Part shown: in pieces, positions 41,824-52,070 of the stretch
Position numbering within the stretch: the stretch's first letter is position 1
Layout of the letters: each line of letters begins with the position of its first letter
NCBI RefSeq assembly: GCF_001971725.1
Contig: NZ_CP019388.1
Location: 1,116,001-1,180,000 of the forward strand
Length of the DNA stretch: 64,000 nucleotides
Origin: Winogradskyella sp. J14-2
Lineage (GTDB): Bacteria > Bacteroidota > Bacteroidia > Flavobacteriales > Flavobacteriaceae
Reading direction: 5' to 3'
Translations under genes and position numbers: made by a program
Notes under the pieces: generated by a model
Database searches by the model: none
Seen by the model: only the letters and a program-made list of their open reading frames with translations
Told to the model about the DNA's origin: nothing

Positions 41824-42420
41824 ATGAAAAAATGGTTAATCCCTCTAATTGTTATTACTATAATTGGATTTGGCATCTACCAATGGGCAGTTGGCATTAA
41901 CAATACATCAGTAGAGCTAGAAGCAAATGCTAAAACAGCTTGGTCTAATGTAGAAAGTACTTACCAAAGAAGAAATGATCTTTATAGTACAGTAATTAAA
42001 ACAGTACAAGGTGCTGCCGATTTTGAAAGAAAAACATTGAATGAAGTTATAGAAGCGAGATCCAAGGCTACCTCGATGAATATTAATGTTGATGATTTAA
42101 CACCAGAAAATTTAGAGAAATTTCAACAAGCCCAAAGTCAATTAAGCGGTTCTTTTAGCCGATTGATAGCTTCTTTTGAACGTTATCCAGACTTAAAAGC
42201 TTCTCAGCAATTTAGAGATTTTCAAGCGCAACAAGAAGGCACAGAAAACCGAATCAACATTGCAAGAGATCGTTATAATGAAGCTGTAAATAAGTATGAT
42301 ATATACACAACTAAATTCCCAAATAAACTTTTAGCAAGTTGGTTTGGTTTTAAAGAAATGGCGAGATATAAAGCAGATCCTGGAAGTGAAAAAGTTCCAG
42401 ATGTAGAATTTAACTTTTAA
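41824..42420 (+). CDS. lemA: LemA-family protein
   Basis: 198 residues. One N-terminal membrane helix (WLIPLIVITIIGFGIYQWAV) then helical LemA domain: AKTAWSNVESTYQRRNDLYSTVIKTVQG, the segment with ARSKATSMNIN and NRINIARDRYNEAVNKYDIYTTKFPN. Function unknown; LemA is often paired with TPM/YgcG proteins as here. Signature at the C-terminus (ADPGSEKVPDVEF). Confidence 0.94.
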   Translation: MKKWLIPLIVITIIGFGIYQWAVGINNTSVELEANAKTAWSNVESTYQRRNDLYSTVIKTVQGAADFERKTLNEVIEARSKATSMNINVDDLTPENLEKFQQAQSQLSGSFSRLIASFERYPDLKASQQFRDFQAQQEGTENRINIARDRYNEAVNKYDIYTTKFPNKLLASWFGFKEMARYKADPGSEKVPDVEFNF

Positions 42421-42431
42421 CCTTTCATAAC

Positions 42432-42869
42432 ATGCCACACATTGAGGACTTCCTAACACAACAAGAAGAGCAGGAGATCATTGAAGCTATTCGTATTGCA
42501 GAACGCGAAACTTCTGGTGAAATCCGTGTGCACATAGAACAAAAGTGCAACATGGATATCTACGAGCATGCCTTGGAAGTTTTTCATTACTTAAAAATGG
42601 ACAACACAAAGGAACAAAATGGTGTGCTTATTTATGTGGCAGTAGATAATAAGGCTTTTGTTATTTATGGTGATAAAGGTATTAATGATATTGTCGGAAC
42701 AGATTTTTGGAATTCTACAAGAGATAAGATTGTTTTTCAATTTAAAAATGGCAATTTTAAACAAGGTCTTATAGATGGTATTATTGAAGCTGGTAAAGTG
42801 CTTGCTTTACATTTTCCTTGGAAACATGGAGATCATAACGAACTAGATAATTCAATTTCTAAAGGGTAA
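42432..42869 (+). CDS. TPM-domain protein, soluble
   Basis: 145 residues without a signal peptide. TPM (Repair-PSII) domain: RIAERETSGEIRVHIEQ, NGVLIYVAVDNKAFVIYGDKGINDIVG and FKQGLIDGIIEAGKVLALHFP. It follows lemA by 11 nt and precedes a membrane-anchored TPM paralogue. In cyanobacteria and plants the domain has phosphatase-like activity; in this setting the role is unknown. Confidence 0.88.
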   Translation: MPHIEDFLTQQEEQEIIEAIRIAERETSGEIRVHIEQKCNMDIYEHALEVFHYLKMDNTKEQNGVLIYVAVDNKAFVIYGDKGINDIVGTDFWNSTRDKIVFQFKNGNFKQGLIDGIIEAGKVLALHFPWKHGDHNELDNSISKG

Positions 42870-42877
42870 AATTCAGT

Positions 42878-43732
42878 ATGCAGTTTTCAGTAAGCAGTAA
42901 TCGGTTAAAAACGCAAACAAAAGCGCTGTTATTTATTGCGTTTCTTTGTGTTTTACAATCTGTTAATGCTCAATTTAAAATTCCGCCAAAACCAAAAGAT
43001 GCTAAGCAACATTTTGTTTACGATTACTCTAATTTATTAACTAAACAAGATAGCTCTGCACTTAATGTGAAGCTCAGGAGGTATGCAGATACAACCTCAA
43101 CACAAATTGTAGTAGCCATTATTAATTCTACCGAAGGCGAATACATAAATTATCTTGGCGCGCAATGGGGCGAAAAATGGGGAATCGGACAAGAAAAGGA
43201 AGATAATGGTGTGCTGATTCTATTAGCAAAAAACGATAAAAAAATAGCTATTAACACTGGTAAAGGTGTAGAACACTTACTTACAGATGCTTTAAGTAAA
43301 CGTATAATCGATAGAGAAATTATCCCTTACTTTAAACGTAATGACTATTACGGTGGACTGAACAGAGGTGTTGATGTCATTTTTGAAGTCATGAAAGGTG
43401 AATACAAAAGCTCTAGAAAAAGTAACAATAGCGAGTTTCCGGTTGCTTTTTTCATCATACTACTTATCTTTTTTATAATTTTTATTATAGCTATCTCAAA
43501 AACACGAGGTGGTGGACGAGGTGGCAATAAAGGCAACCGAAGAGATGACGATGCCAGAAGTATACTTGAAGCGATAATACTAAGCAATATGGGACGTGGC
43601 AGCTATTCTAGAGGATCATCTGGAGGAGGTATTTTTGGAGGCTCTTCATCTGGCGGAAGCTTTGGCGGAGGTTTCGGTGGAGGCTTTGGTGGAGGTAGCT
43701 TTGGTGGCGGAGGTGCTTCAGGTGGCTGGTAA
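42878..43732 (+). CDS. TPM-domain protein, exported with Gly-rich tail (YgcG-like)
   Basis: 284 residues. Signal peptide (LLFIAFLCVLQSVNAQ), TPM domain (VYDYSNLLTKQDSSALN, STQIVVAIINSTEGEYI, NGVLILLAKNDKKIAINTGKGVEHLLTD), a membrane helix (FPVAFFIILLIFFIIFIIAI) and a low-complexity Gly/Ser tail ending GGGGASGGW. The domain should lie in the periplasm. Third member of the lemA-TPM-TPM unit. Confidence 0.9.
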   Translation: MQFSVSSNRLKTQTKALLFIAFLCVLQSVNAQFKIPPKPKDAKQHFVYDYSNLLTKQDSSALNVKLRRYADTTSTQIVVAIINSTEGEYINYLGAQWGEKWGIGQEKEDNGVLILLAKNDKKIAINTGKGVEHLLTDALSKRIIDREIIPYFKRNDYYGGLNRGVDVIFEVMKGEYKSSRKSNNSEFPVAFFIILLIFFIIFIIAISKTRGGGRGGNKGNRRDDDARSILEAIILSNMGRGSYSRGSSGGGIFGGSSSGGSFGGGFGGGFGGGSFGGGGASGGW

Positions 43733-43802
43733 AATAAAGCTACAGCAAACACTATAAAATCCATAATGAAGTATTATTTAAACTTCCAATAAAAAAGGTA
43801 AC

Positions 43803-46580
43803 TTAAAAAAAGAAGAAATCATCATCACCAGTTTCCCCTTTAGAACCTAAGCTGTTGAACTTATAACTAAAGCCTAGCATAAAGTATTGTCTTAATACTG
43901 TACTTTGCGAATCTTGTATATAATCTTGCGTTGCTACACGTCTTGCATTGGTGTTTTGGTTAAGTAAATCATATACCTTTAAAGAAATTAAACCTTTATC
44001 TTTAAGAATGCTATAGGTTAGGGATGAGTTCCAAAACCAAGCACTTTTTTGAAATCCTTCAGCAACATTGGGATTATAATTAAATCTAATATCGTTTTCC
44101 CATTCGAGCTTTTTGGGTAAGAATGTTGCTGTTCTTAATCCTGCGTTATGGCGTGTAAAGTTTCTGTCTTCAAAAGCATCAATATCATAGGCGTTGTTTG
44201 AAATTACTAATTCGTAATATGGTTTTATATCCATAACCTTATTCCATATAAAATCAATACCCAAACGCGGCGTAATATTATTTATAGTACTTGCATATTG
44301 CACATCGTTATTAAAATTAATGTTTCTACTTCTATTATAGCGTGCTCTTAAATTAAACTTTACAGATTTTAGAGTATCCATTTTTACTTCTTTACTATAC
44401 GTAGCAGATACACCAAAGTTATAATTACCATCTACATTTTCGTAAGTAGTAGTCCTTACGAGTGTCTCAGGATCTATTATTGTTTTAGATATTACCTGAT
44501 TGTTTGTGAAGTTAGCATTGAAGTTTGTATAAAAGCCTGTTCGTTTTTGCCAATCAAAACCATTATAACCTCCATAAAAACTGTGCCTGTTAGATGGCTC
44601 TAAATTAGGGTTACCAATTACAATACTCAATGGATTAGACACATCTGTAAAGGCCTGTAACTGACGTATAGCAGGCGGATTATTTCTTAAAGTATAGCCG
44701 CCATACAGAGACGCTTTTGGGCTAAATCTATAATTTACTCTGTAACTTGCCTCTAGGTTTTTAAATTGGCGTTCTACATTAAACTGTGGACGCAGTAAAT
44801 CATTATTTTCTAAGGTTCTAATGTTATAGCCTACATCTAATCTAGAATAGAATTTTTCTCCATTGTAAGTCGCTCCTATTGTGGGTATACTTCTAGTATC
44901 TCTGTATTCAAAATCCGTGCTTAGCTCTGTATTAAAGTCTGTAAAATCTTGCTCTACATCATTAAAATCAAAAGTACTTTGTCTATTTTTATCCTTGTCT
45001 ACCGAAAACTGATATTCAAAATTTAAGAAAAACTTCTTATCAATTATTGGTAATCGATACGTAAACTCCGCAGAAAGACCATAACTATTATTATCTCCTT
45101 CTGTAAACTGATCTCTAATTATTGTCTCTGATTGGGCACCAAAAATCTCCGCAACAGAATTGAGCATATCTTCGCGTTCTTGCTTACTAACATCTGTATT
45201 TATTGCCGCTCTTACAAAGCCGCCTTTGCTACCAAAACGCTTTGTAGCAGATATATCAGTAGAAAAATCCCTCGCATAACTTTCTACATCAGAATTAACC
45301 AAAGATTGGTTTGTTAACAATAAATCTTCGTCTAAAGTCTCATCGTTACTATTAAAAAGTGTTCTGCTCTTAGAATACCGGAATGAAGGCTCTATGTTGA
45401 GTTGAAATGTTGAATCTGTTTCAATCTCAAATTCGAGATTTGCAGAATGGCTATTGGTATCGCTATTTGATGTTGAACGTGAATTTGTAAAAAATCTTGA
45501 ATCCGCCAATATGGTTTCGCGTTCGGTAATGGTTTCATTTTCAGAGTTACTTGATGAATTAAAGTAATCTGCGGCAATATCTACTGTTTCTCCTATAATA
45601 TCAGCATAGTTTAAACCTGTACTTCTAGATGTTGTAATTCCTTGTCCGCCGCCAAAAGACCTCCCGTCAAAATTAAATGAGCCATTGCTATTAATTGAAA
45701 TCATACTTGCTCCACCAAACATTTTATTTAGCTCGCCAAAACTAAATCCTGGTGAATTAATATTATTTCCTCCTGCAAGGGCACTAATGCGTCTATCGTT
45801 ATCAAACAAATTTACCATTCCAGCATATTCATAACGCTCATCTGTTCCATACCCTCCTGCAACACGTCCAAAAACACCTCTATTGTTTTCTTCCTTTATA
45901 GTAAGGTTTATAGTTTTATTATCTTTATCACCTGCTTCACCAGTAAATGCTTCAGACTTGGTTTTAGTATCTACAATCTGAATTTTCTCAACAATGTCCT
46001 TAGTTAAATTTTTGGTTGTTATGGTTGGATCGTCACCAAAAAAAGGCTTACCGTTTACTAAAATTTTATTGACTGCTCTACCATTTACCGTTATTTTACC
46101 CTCTTCATCCACCTCTACACCTGGTAGCTGCTTCAATAGATCCTCTACGGTTGCGTCTTTTTTTGTTTTAAAAGACTTTACATTAAATTCTAAGGTATCC
46201 CGCTTTATGGTTATTGGAGCTGTAGATTTTATCACTACTTCTTTGAGCTGATTGTCTAGCTTCATGGTAATGGTGTTTAAATCTATTTTTTCGTTATCAA
46301 TATCTATTTTTTTTAGATATGACCCATAGCCCACGTAAGATGCATAAAAGTTTAGACTTTCGTCGAAGGTTCTCCCTTCCATTTTAAAAAATCCGTTTTC
46401 ATCAGAAATGGTGTAAGTAACAATACTGCTATCCTTTACACGCTCTAAGTATACTGTTGCAGATTCTATAGGCAGATTAGAATCTTCTGCAATGAGTTTA
46501 CCGGTAATTGTGAAGGTTTTTTCTTGAGAAAACGCAAAAAGGGAGAAACATAATGTAAAAACTAAGCTTAGTTTTTTCAT
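43803..46580 (-). CDS. Outer-membrane beta-barrel protein, TonB-receptor-like
   Basis: 925 residues. Signal peptide (LVFTLCFSLFAFSQ), carboxypeptidase-regulatory-like domain (FTITGKLIAEDSNLPIESATVYL), a plug-like domain (KSFKTKKDATVEDLLKQLPGVEVDEEGKITVNGRAVN) and a long beta-barrel that belongs to the OMP beta-brl_3 family. The plug has the VNGKPFFGDDPTI motif. No clear TonB box or SusD partner nearby, so the cargo is unknown. The C-terminus ends in a Phe run after GETGDDD. Confidence 0.9.
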   Translation of the reverse strand: MKKLSLVFTLCFSLFAFSQEKTFTITGKLIAEDSNLPIESATVYLERVKDSSIVTYTISDENGFFKMEGRTFDESLNFYASYVGYGSYLKKIDIDNEKIDLNTITMKLDNQLKEVVIKSTAPITIKRDTLEFNVKSFKTKKDATVEDLLKQLPGVEVDEEGKITVNGRAVNKILVNGKPFFGDDPTITTKNLTKDIVEKIQIVDTKTKSEAFTGEAGDKDNKTINLTIKEENNRGVFGRVAGGYGTDERYEYAGMVNLFDNDRRISALAGGNNINSPGFSFGELNKMFGGASMISINSNGSFNFDGRSFGGGQGITTSRSTGLNYADIIGETVDIAADYFNSSSNSENETITERETILADSRFFTNSRSTSNSDTNSHSANLEFEIETDSTFQLNIEPSFRYSKSRTLFNSNDETLDEDLLLTNQSLVNSDVESYARDFSTDISATKRFGSKGGFVRAAINTDVSKQEREDMLNSVAEIFGAQSETIIRDQFTEGDNNSYGLSAEFTYRLPIIDKKFFLNFEYQFSVDKDKNRQSTFDFNDVEQDFTDFNTELSTDFEYRDTRSIPTIGATYNGEKFYSRLDVGYNIRTLENNDLLRPQFNVERQFKNLEASYRVNYRFSPKASLYGGYTLRNNPPAIRQLQAFTDVSNPLSIVIGNPNLEPSNRHSFYGGYNGFDWQKRTGFYTNFNANFTNNQVISKTIIDPETLVRTTTYENVDGNYNFGVSATYSKEVKMDTLKSVKFNLRARYNRSRNINFNNDVQYASTINNITPRLGIDFIWNKVMDIKPYYELVISNNAYDIDAFEDRNFTRHNAGLRTATFLPKKLEWENDIRFNYNPNVAEGFQKSAWFWNSSLTYSILKDKGLISLKVYDLLNQNTNARRVATQDYIQDSQSTVLRQYFMLGFSYKFNSLGSKGETGDDDFFFF

Positions 46581-46678
46581 AGAGATTGATTGATGATGGT
46601 TAACATAATAGCTAATACTACAAACGCAAGAAAAGTGTAAATCGTATGAATTTTCTTTAAAATACTGCGACGTTTGTA

Positions 46679-49108
46679 TTATCGTTTTAAAGTAAAGTGC
46701 CCTTTAAAAACTCTTCCATCAGCCAGTGTTGCTTCAAACCAGTAGTCATCAGATGGTAACAGTTTTCCATTATAATTACCATCCCATTGCGAGTTAGACG
46801 GATTAAGGATTGTGAGGAGTTTTCCGTATCGATTAAAAATTTTAATTGTTGCGGCTGCAGGAAACTGAGAGCTAAATCCCTTTATCTGCCACGTATCATT
46901 TATTGTGTCACCATTTGGTGTAAAAAACTTTGGAAATCCTAAAACTGAGATATCCTCAGAAACAATACCGCAATCTGCCTTTATATCTTTTACATAAACG
47001 GTATGAATGCCTGCAGATACGTCCTCGAAAATATTAGAGACTTGATATGGTCCGTTTTGGTTATCTAGAGCATATACGTATTCGCCCTCACCAGACACTA
47101 AAACGGTTACTGTATTATTTTCTGATATATCGGTTACCTCAATAGTTTCAATAACCGCTGCGCTGGAAGGAAGGACCCTAACAGTTCTTCTATTGGTACA
47201 TCCAGCGGGTCTGGTTACCAATACTTGGTAATCACCTATTTCATTAACGTCAATATTTATAGTGGTTTCTCCTGTTGACCAATCATAGGCATAGTTATTT
47301 GGGATGTCATCCAGTATACCTCCTGAGATAGTAATGGTATCTGGATATGTATTTAAACAATAATACACTTCTTCATATTGTGTAATATTTGGCAGGTCTT
47401 TAACTGTAAGGGTTACTTCATTAATAGCATAACATGTATCATCTATATCTACTCTAGCATAAATGGTTTGGCTATAGGCTACTTCGTTAAAATAATTAGC
47501 AACAATTTCATTAACTTTTAGCAGTGCGTCATTATAGGTTAAATAATAGCCTATAGTCGCATTTACCGGTGAATTTTCTAAAATCTGACTATCAGCTTCT
47601 GTTACATCAAAAAAATTAAAACCATCTACAATGAAATCATCGCACACTTCAATGTTTGCTGCTATTCCGTCTGAAGAGTTGACTTGCAATGTAACTTCAG
47701 AGCTATTAAAACAACCCGTAAACTCATCGCTAACCCTAGCGTATACCATTTGATTATTTGAAGTATTCGTATAACTCGTTCCATCTATAGGAATTGTTAA
47801 ATCCTCATCTGCAAAAAAAGAAATATCCCAAATAGGGATTACCTGACCTTGTTCATTTCTAACGATATCATCTGTATAAGTACTGAGGTTAAAGTTAGAT
47901 AGACCATCAGCAATTTCATCATCACATTGTATTATAGTAATATCATTGGCTATAGGCGTTGTAAAAGCGTTTACAGTAATTGGTATTCTAACACCATTAG
48001 TACAGCCGTTAAATAAAGGCAGTACATAATATGTAGTATTGGTGTCGATAAAAATCTCATAGCTAAAACCTGTATTTATAATTTCAGCAGATGTTTCGGT
48101 AGCATACCAAAATACCTCATCTACATTTGTGGTAAGATTAATTTGTGCCAAACCCTCACCACAAACGTCTGTAGTAGAAATTGATGTCTTTGGCATTACA
48201 ATTACAGAATTACCAGATACATTTATTTCTGGGTCTCCTTCCATGCCACCAAACTCTACAACATAGCCTTGCGGATAATATGGACTTGAAGGGTCATCGC
48301 CTTGATTAGCAAGGTCATTCCAGGATCCCAAGATTCCGATATCAGGATCTGTTATATGCGCATAATCTTCTTCACCTAAATTATTTGGTTCACCATTATT
48401 CCAAAATGAAAACATGCCCTCTGGTGCGCTACCACTTACGGCACCGTTCCAAAAAACCTGACCGGCTTCTGGCCCAGTTTCCCAGCGCCAAACTCCTTCT
48501 TGAGTTTGGTCTGAACCGCCTATCCATCCGGTGCCTTGTGCTTGCTCACCTGTTAATTGCACCTCTTCTGGTGTGGTTATGGTTGCTAAATACCCTTGTA
48601 AACCAAAATATGTTTGCTCAGATGCTGCTTGTCTGGCCGCAGTCCAGCTTATTCCAAGGTCAGATACATAAAAATAATAATGGCCAGTAGCAGGTAGAAA
48701 ATTAGCTTCGCCCAAATTAACAGAGAAAAACTTATCTTGTGTAAAATTACTTTCAGTAGTTTGAAAACGTATATCTCGTATAGCATTTTCAAACGCTGCC
48801 AATGGAGCTGGGCCTGTAAGCGTGAGCAATCCTGTTGCGATAGACCATGACGCTGAAATTTGAGGATGATTACCCATTAAAAAAAGCTCGTCAGATCCAA
48901 GACTATATCCAGTAGCAATCTGAACAAAAACCTCATCTAATGTTCCTTCGCCTCCACTAATATTAACATCCGTAACTATTGGCATTGGCTCCTCACCGCA
49001 ATAGAGTTGATTCCCGTCAACAAAAATTTGCGGTGGACTCTGTGACATACTTATATAACAGCATGCAAAGCAAAATAAAAATATTAAGTTTTGCGATAAC
49101 TTTTTCAT
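46679..49108 (-). CDS. T9SS type B exported adhesin with C-type lectin-like domain
   Basis: 809 residues. Signal peptide (LIFLFCFACCYISMSQ). Residues ~140-285 form a C-type lectin-like domain (GHYYFYVSDLGISWTAARQAA, GYLATITTPEEVQLTG, WIGGSDQTQEGVWRWETGPE, FWNNGEPNNLGEEDYAHI). Immunoglobulin-like repeats follow. The C-terminus is a T9SS type B domain: FPKFFTPNGDTINDTWQIKG, IKIFNRYGKLL, NGKLLPSDDYWFEATLADG. Secreted through the type IX system and attached to or released from the surface; glycan binding is inferred from the fold. Possibly gliding-associated. Confidence 0.93.
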   Translation of the reverse strand: MKKLSQNLIFLFCFACCYISMSQSPPQIFVDGNQLYCGEEPMPIVTDVNISGGEGTLDEVFVQIATGYSLGSDELFLMGNHPQISASWSIATGLLTLTGPAPLAAFENAIRDIRFQTTESNFTQDKFFSVNLGEANFLPATGHYYFYVSDLGISWTAARQAASEQTYFGLQGYLATITTPEEVQLTGEQAQGTGWIGGSDQTQEGVWRWETGPEAGQVFWNGAVSGSAPEGMFSFWNNGEPNNLGEEDYAHITDPDIGILGSWNDLANQGDDPSSPYYPQGYVVEFGGMEGDPEINVSGNSVIVMPKTSISTTDVCGEGLAQINLTTNVDEVFWYATETSAEIINTGFSYEIFIDTNTTYYVLPLFNGCTNGVRIPITVNAFTTPIANDITIIQCDDEIADGLSNFNLSTYTDDIVRNEQGQVIPIWDISFFADEDLTIPIDGTSYTNTSNNQMVYARVSDEFTGCFNSSEVTLQVNSSDGIAANIEVCDDFIVDGFNFFDVTEADSQILENSPVNATIGYYLTYNDALLKVNEIVANYFNEVAYSQTIYARVDIDDTCYAINEVTLTVKDLPNITQYEEVYYCLNTYPDTITISGGILDDIPNNYAYDWSTGETTINIDVNEIGDYQVLVTRPAGCTNRRTVRVLPSSAAVIETIEVTDISENNTVTVLVSGEGEYVYALDNQNGPYQVSNIFEDVSAGIHTVYVKDIKADCGIVSEDISVLGFPKFFTPNGDTINDTWQIKGFSSQFPAAATIKIFNRYGKLLTILNPSNSQWDGNYNGKLLPSDDYWFEATLADGRVFKGHFTLKR

Positions 49109-49123
49109 AGCTGCATAAAGATA

Positions 49124-50428
49124 CTATTTTTTACGCATGTATACACTTACTGGCACACCTGTAAAATCGAAATGATCTCTTAATTGATTTTCTAAAAAAC
49201 GTCTGTATGGATCTTTGATGTATTGTGGTAAATTACAGAAAAAAGCAAACTGAGGTTGTGGAGTTGGCAGTTGCATAATGTACTTTATCTTTACGTACTT
49301 TCCTTTGAAAGCAGGTGGAGGGTTGTGCTCTATGATCGGTAAAAGTATCTCGTTTAAAACACTAGTCTTTATGCGCTTAGCTCGGTTTTTATAGACCTCA
49401 ACAGCCATTTCAATCGCTTTAAATATGCGTTGTTTATTTAATACCGAAATAAACACTATTGGGACATCTGTAAATGGTGCTATTTCTTGTCTGATGTGTT
49501 TTTCAAATTCTTTGGCAGTTTTATTATCTTTTTCAACCAAATCCCACTTATTTACAAGGATTACAATTCCTTTCCTGTTGCGTTCAGCTAACCAAAAAAT
49601 ATTTTGTACTTGGCCATCAAACCCTCGTGTTGCATCTAAAATCAGTAAACACACATCACAATGTTCAATAGCTCTAACACTGCGCATTACAGAATAAAAC
49701 TCTAAATCTTCTTTTACTTTTGATTTACGACGAATACCTGCTGTATCTACTAAATTAAACTCAAATCCAAAACGATTATACTTGGTATCTATAGAATCTC
49801 TTGTGGTACCTGCAATATCTGTAACGATATAACGATCTTCACCTATTAGAGCATTTATAAAGGACGATTTACCAGCATTGGGACGACCAACTACAGCAAA
49901 CCTTGGCAGTTGCTCTTCTTCTACCTCTTCTTTTTCTGGTAAGGCTTCTACAACAGCATCTAATAAATCTCCTGTACCGCTACCATTAATGCTCGCAATG
50001 GTATAGTAGTCTCCTAAACCAAGCGAATAAAATTCAACAGCATCCTCTGCGCGTTTATTATTATCTACTTTATTTACAACAAGGAAAACAGGTTTTTCCA
50101 CTTTTCGCAATAGTTTAGCCACATCCTCATCCATACCAGTAACACCAGTTTCTACATCGACCATAAAAATGATAGCATCAGCTTCATCTATTGCTAGCTC
50201 TACCTGCTTATCAATTTCGGCCTCAAAGATATCATCACTTCCAACTACGTATCCACCTGTATCGATAACAGAAAATTCTCTTCCATTCCAATCGGTTTTA
50301 CCATAATGGCGATCTCTTGTTACACCACTAACGGCATCAACTATAGCTTCGCGTCTTTTAATTAAGCGATTAAAAAATGTTGATTTACCAACGTTTGGCC
50401 TTCCTACTATTGCAACTATATTTCCCAT
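49124..50428 (-). CDS. der: Ribosome-assembly GTPase Der (EngA)
   Basis: 434 residues with the unmistakable double GTPase layout: first P-loop [12 protein letters not shown] at residue 8 and second [12 protein letters not shown] at about 181, [11 protein letters not shown] and [11 protein letters not shown]4 motifs, DTAGIRRK G3, and a C-terminal KH-like domain. Acts in 50S subunit maturation. The era gene lies nearby in the same orientation, separated by a divergent small membrane-protein gene. Confidence 0.97.
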   Translation of the reverse strand: MGNIVAIVGRPNVGKSTFFNRLIKRREAIVDAVSGVTRDRHYGKTDWNGREFSVIDTGGYVVGSDDIFEAEIDKQVELAIDEADAIIFMVDVETGVTGMDEDVAKLLRKVEKPVFLVVNKVDNNKRAEDAVEFYSLGLGDYYTIASINGSGTGDLLDAVVEALPEKEEVEEEQLPRFAVVGRPNAGKSSFINALIGEDRYIVTDIAGTTRDSIDTKYNRFGFEFNLVDTAGIRRKSKVKEDLEFYSVMRSVRAIEHCDVCLLILDATRGFDGQVQNIFWLAERNRKGIVILVNKWDLVEKDNKTAKEFEKHIRQEIAPFTDVPIVFISVLNKQRIFKAIEMAVEVYKNRAKRIKTSVLNEILLPIIEHNPPPAFKGKYVKIKYIMQLPTPQPQFAFFCNLPQYIKDPYRRFLENQLRDHFDFTGVPVSVYMRKK

Positions 50429-50572
50429 AAATTTTTATTTAATCTGCATTACATATCCTGTAAGCGGTAGCAAAGGTAGGGTTTAATTTTAGATATACGT
50501 TTTATCAAATTAGAATTTAAGCCTTGAGTTTCAATAAGAAAATATGTACATTGGTTCTTATATCTTTTTGCA

Positions 50573-51094
50573 ATGGAACTTTCTAACGACATAGTTTTAA
50601 GGCCTCGATTTAAATTCAATGTTAGTCATAGCAATGAAAGCCTGCTTTCTTTATTTGAAACTACAAGTAAAAATCAGTCTGACTTTATTGTAACACGCGT
50701 GGATGACCATGTCTTTATTAAAATACCAAAAGCGAAGCAGCACTTTTGGTCTCCACAGTTACATCTTGAAATTAATGAGGATTACGACAATAAACAGCTA
50801 AGTACCATTTATGGTCTATTTGGTCCTAACCCAACGGTTTGGACCATGTTTATGTTTCTTCATTTTGCCGTTGCTGGTTTCTTTATTGGCTTTGGGATTT
50901 GGGCTTACGTTAATTGGTCTTTAGGAAGTAGTTTTGCCATACAACTTTTTGTCACCTTACTTATGATAATCGTATGGTTTGCTCTCTACTTTAGTGGGAG
51001 ACTTGGTAAAAAAGCTGGTATGGAGCAAATGCATCAATTACATCACTTTATGCGAGATACGTTGCGAAGTAAAGATATACACGCTATAACCTAA
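50573..51094 (+). CDS. Two-helix membrane protein between der and era
   Basis: 173 residues. N-terminal soluble beta part (HVFIKIPKAKQHFWSPQLHLEI), then two membrane helices (WTMFMFLHFAVAGFFIGFGIWAYV and FAIQLFVTLLMIIVWFALYFSG) and a Lys/His-rich C-terminal tail (KAGMEQMHQLHHFM). Conserved family in flavobacteria between these two GTPases by context, but no function recognised. Convergent with era, 1 nt between the two stops. Confidence 0.72.
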   Translation: MELSNDIVLRPRFKFNVSHSNESLLSLFETTSKNQSDFIVTRVDDHVFIKIPKAKQHFWSPQLHLEINEDYDNKQLSTIYGLFGPNPTVWTMFMFLHFAVAGFFIGFGIWAYVNWSLGSSFAIQLFVTLLMIIVWFALYFSGRLGKKAGMEQMHQLHHFMRDTLRSKDIHAIT

Positions 51095-51095
51095 A

Positions 51096-51977
51096 CTACT
51101 TTTGGTTATACCCAAATCGTTTTAACTGTTTTTGATTAGATCGCCAATTTTTGTTCACCTTAACGTACAATTCTAAGTGAATTTGCTTACCAAAAAACTT
51201 TTCTAAATCTTTTCTGGCTTCTACTCCAACACGTTTTAAAGCAGTACCTTTATGACCAATAATAATTCCTTTTTGCGTTTCGCGCTCTACCATAATAACA
51301 GAACGGATTCTAATGATATTTTCTTCTTCGAAAAACTCTTCAGTATCTACCTCAACAGAATATGGGATTTCCTTTTTGTAATGAAGTAATATCTTTTCTC
51401 TAATAGCCTCATTAACAAAAAAACGTTCTGGCTTATCCGTTAACTGGTCTTTAGGATAAAATGGTGGAGACTCTGGCAATAACTCTACAATTCTTTGAAA
51501 TACGTTCTTAACATTAAATCCGTTAAGCGCAGAAATTGGATAAAACTCAGCATTGGGCACCTTACTTTGCCAAAGCTCTGCTTGTTCTTCTAGTTGTTCT
51601 TGATTAGAAGTATCAATTTTATTCAGTAGTAATAATACTGGTATTTTAGAGTTGGTAATTTTCTTAAAAAAGGCTTCATCCTTAAGTTCCTTCTCACCTA
51701 TTTCTACCATGTAAATCAATACATCAGCATCTTCAAAAGCAGATTTTACAAAATCCATCATAGAGGCTTGCAACTCATAAGCTGGTTTTATGATTCCTGG
51801 TGTATCACTTAACACAACTTGGAAGTCTTCACCATTAACAATTCCCAAAATTCGGTGTCTTGTCGTTTGTGCTTTAGAGGTTATAATGGACAGCTTTTCT
51901 CCAACAAAAGCATTCATCAAGGTAGATTTACCAACGTTTGGATTACCAATAATATTTACAAAACCAGCTTTATGCAT
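51096..51977 (-). CDS. era: GTPase Era
   Basis: 293 residues. GTPase domain: P-loop GNPNVGKSTLMN at residue 11, G2/G3 SDTPGI, NKID G4. C-terminal KH domain: MVERETQKGIIIGHKGTALKRVGVEARKDLEKFFGKQIHLELYVKV. Binds the 3' end of 16S rRNA in 30S assembly. Start ATG at 51977. Confidence 0.97.
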   Translation of the reverse strand: MHKAGFVNIIGNPNVGKSTLMNAFVGEKLSIITSKAQTTRHRILGIVNGEDFQVVLSDTPGIIKPAYELQASMMDFVKSAFEDADVLIYMVEIGEKELKDEAFFKKITNSKIPVLLLLNKIDTSNQEQLEEQAELWQSKVPNAEFYPISALNGFNVKNVFQRIVELLPESPPFYPKDQLTDKPERFFVNEAIREKILLHYKKEIPYSVEVDTEEFFEEENIIRIRSVIMVERETQKGIIIGHKGTALKRVGVEARKDLEKFFGKQIHLELYVKVNKNWRSNQKQLKRFGYNQK

Positions 51978-52037
51978 GTATTAAAATTTTAACAAAGGTA
52001 ATATTATTAATGATGACATTTTAAAATAACGACGATT

Positions 52038-52070
52038 CATAAGAAATGAACTAAAAAACCATTTCTTATG
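52038..52070 (+). promoter_or_regulatory. Inverted repeat enclosing the 52068 start codon
   Basis: CATAAGAAATG (52038-52048) and CATTTCTTATG (52060-52070), a perfect 11-bp inverted repeat with 11-nt spacer. The ATG of the next gene is the last three bases of the right arm. It could hide the start codon in RNA or be a protein-binding palindrome. Confidence 0.55.
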
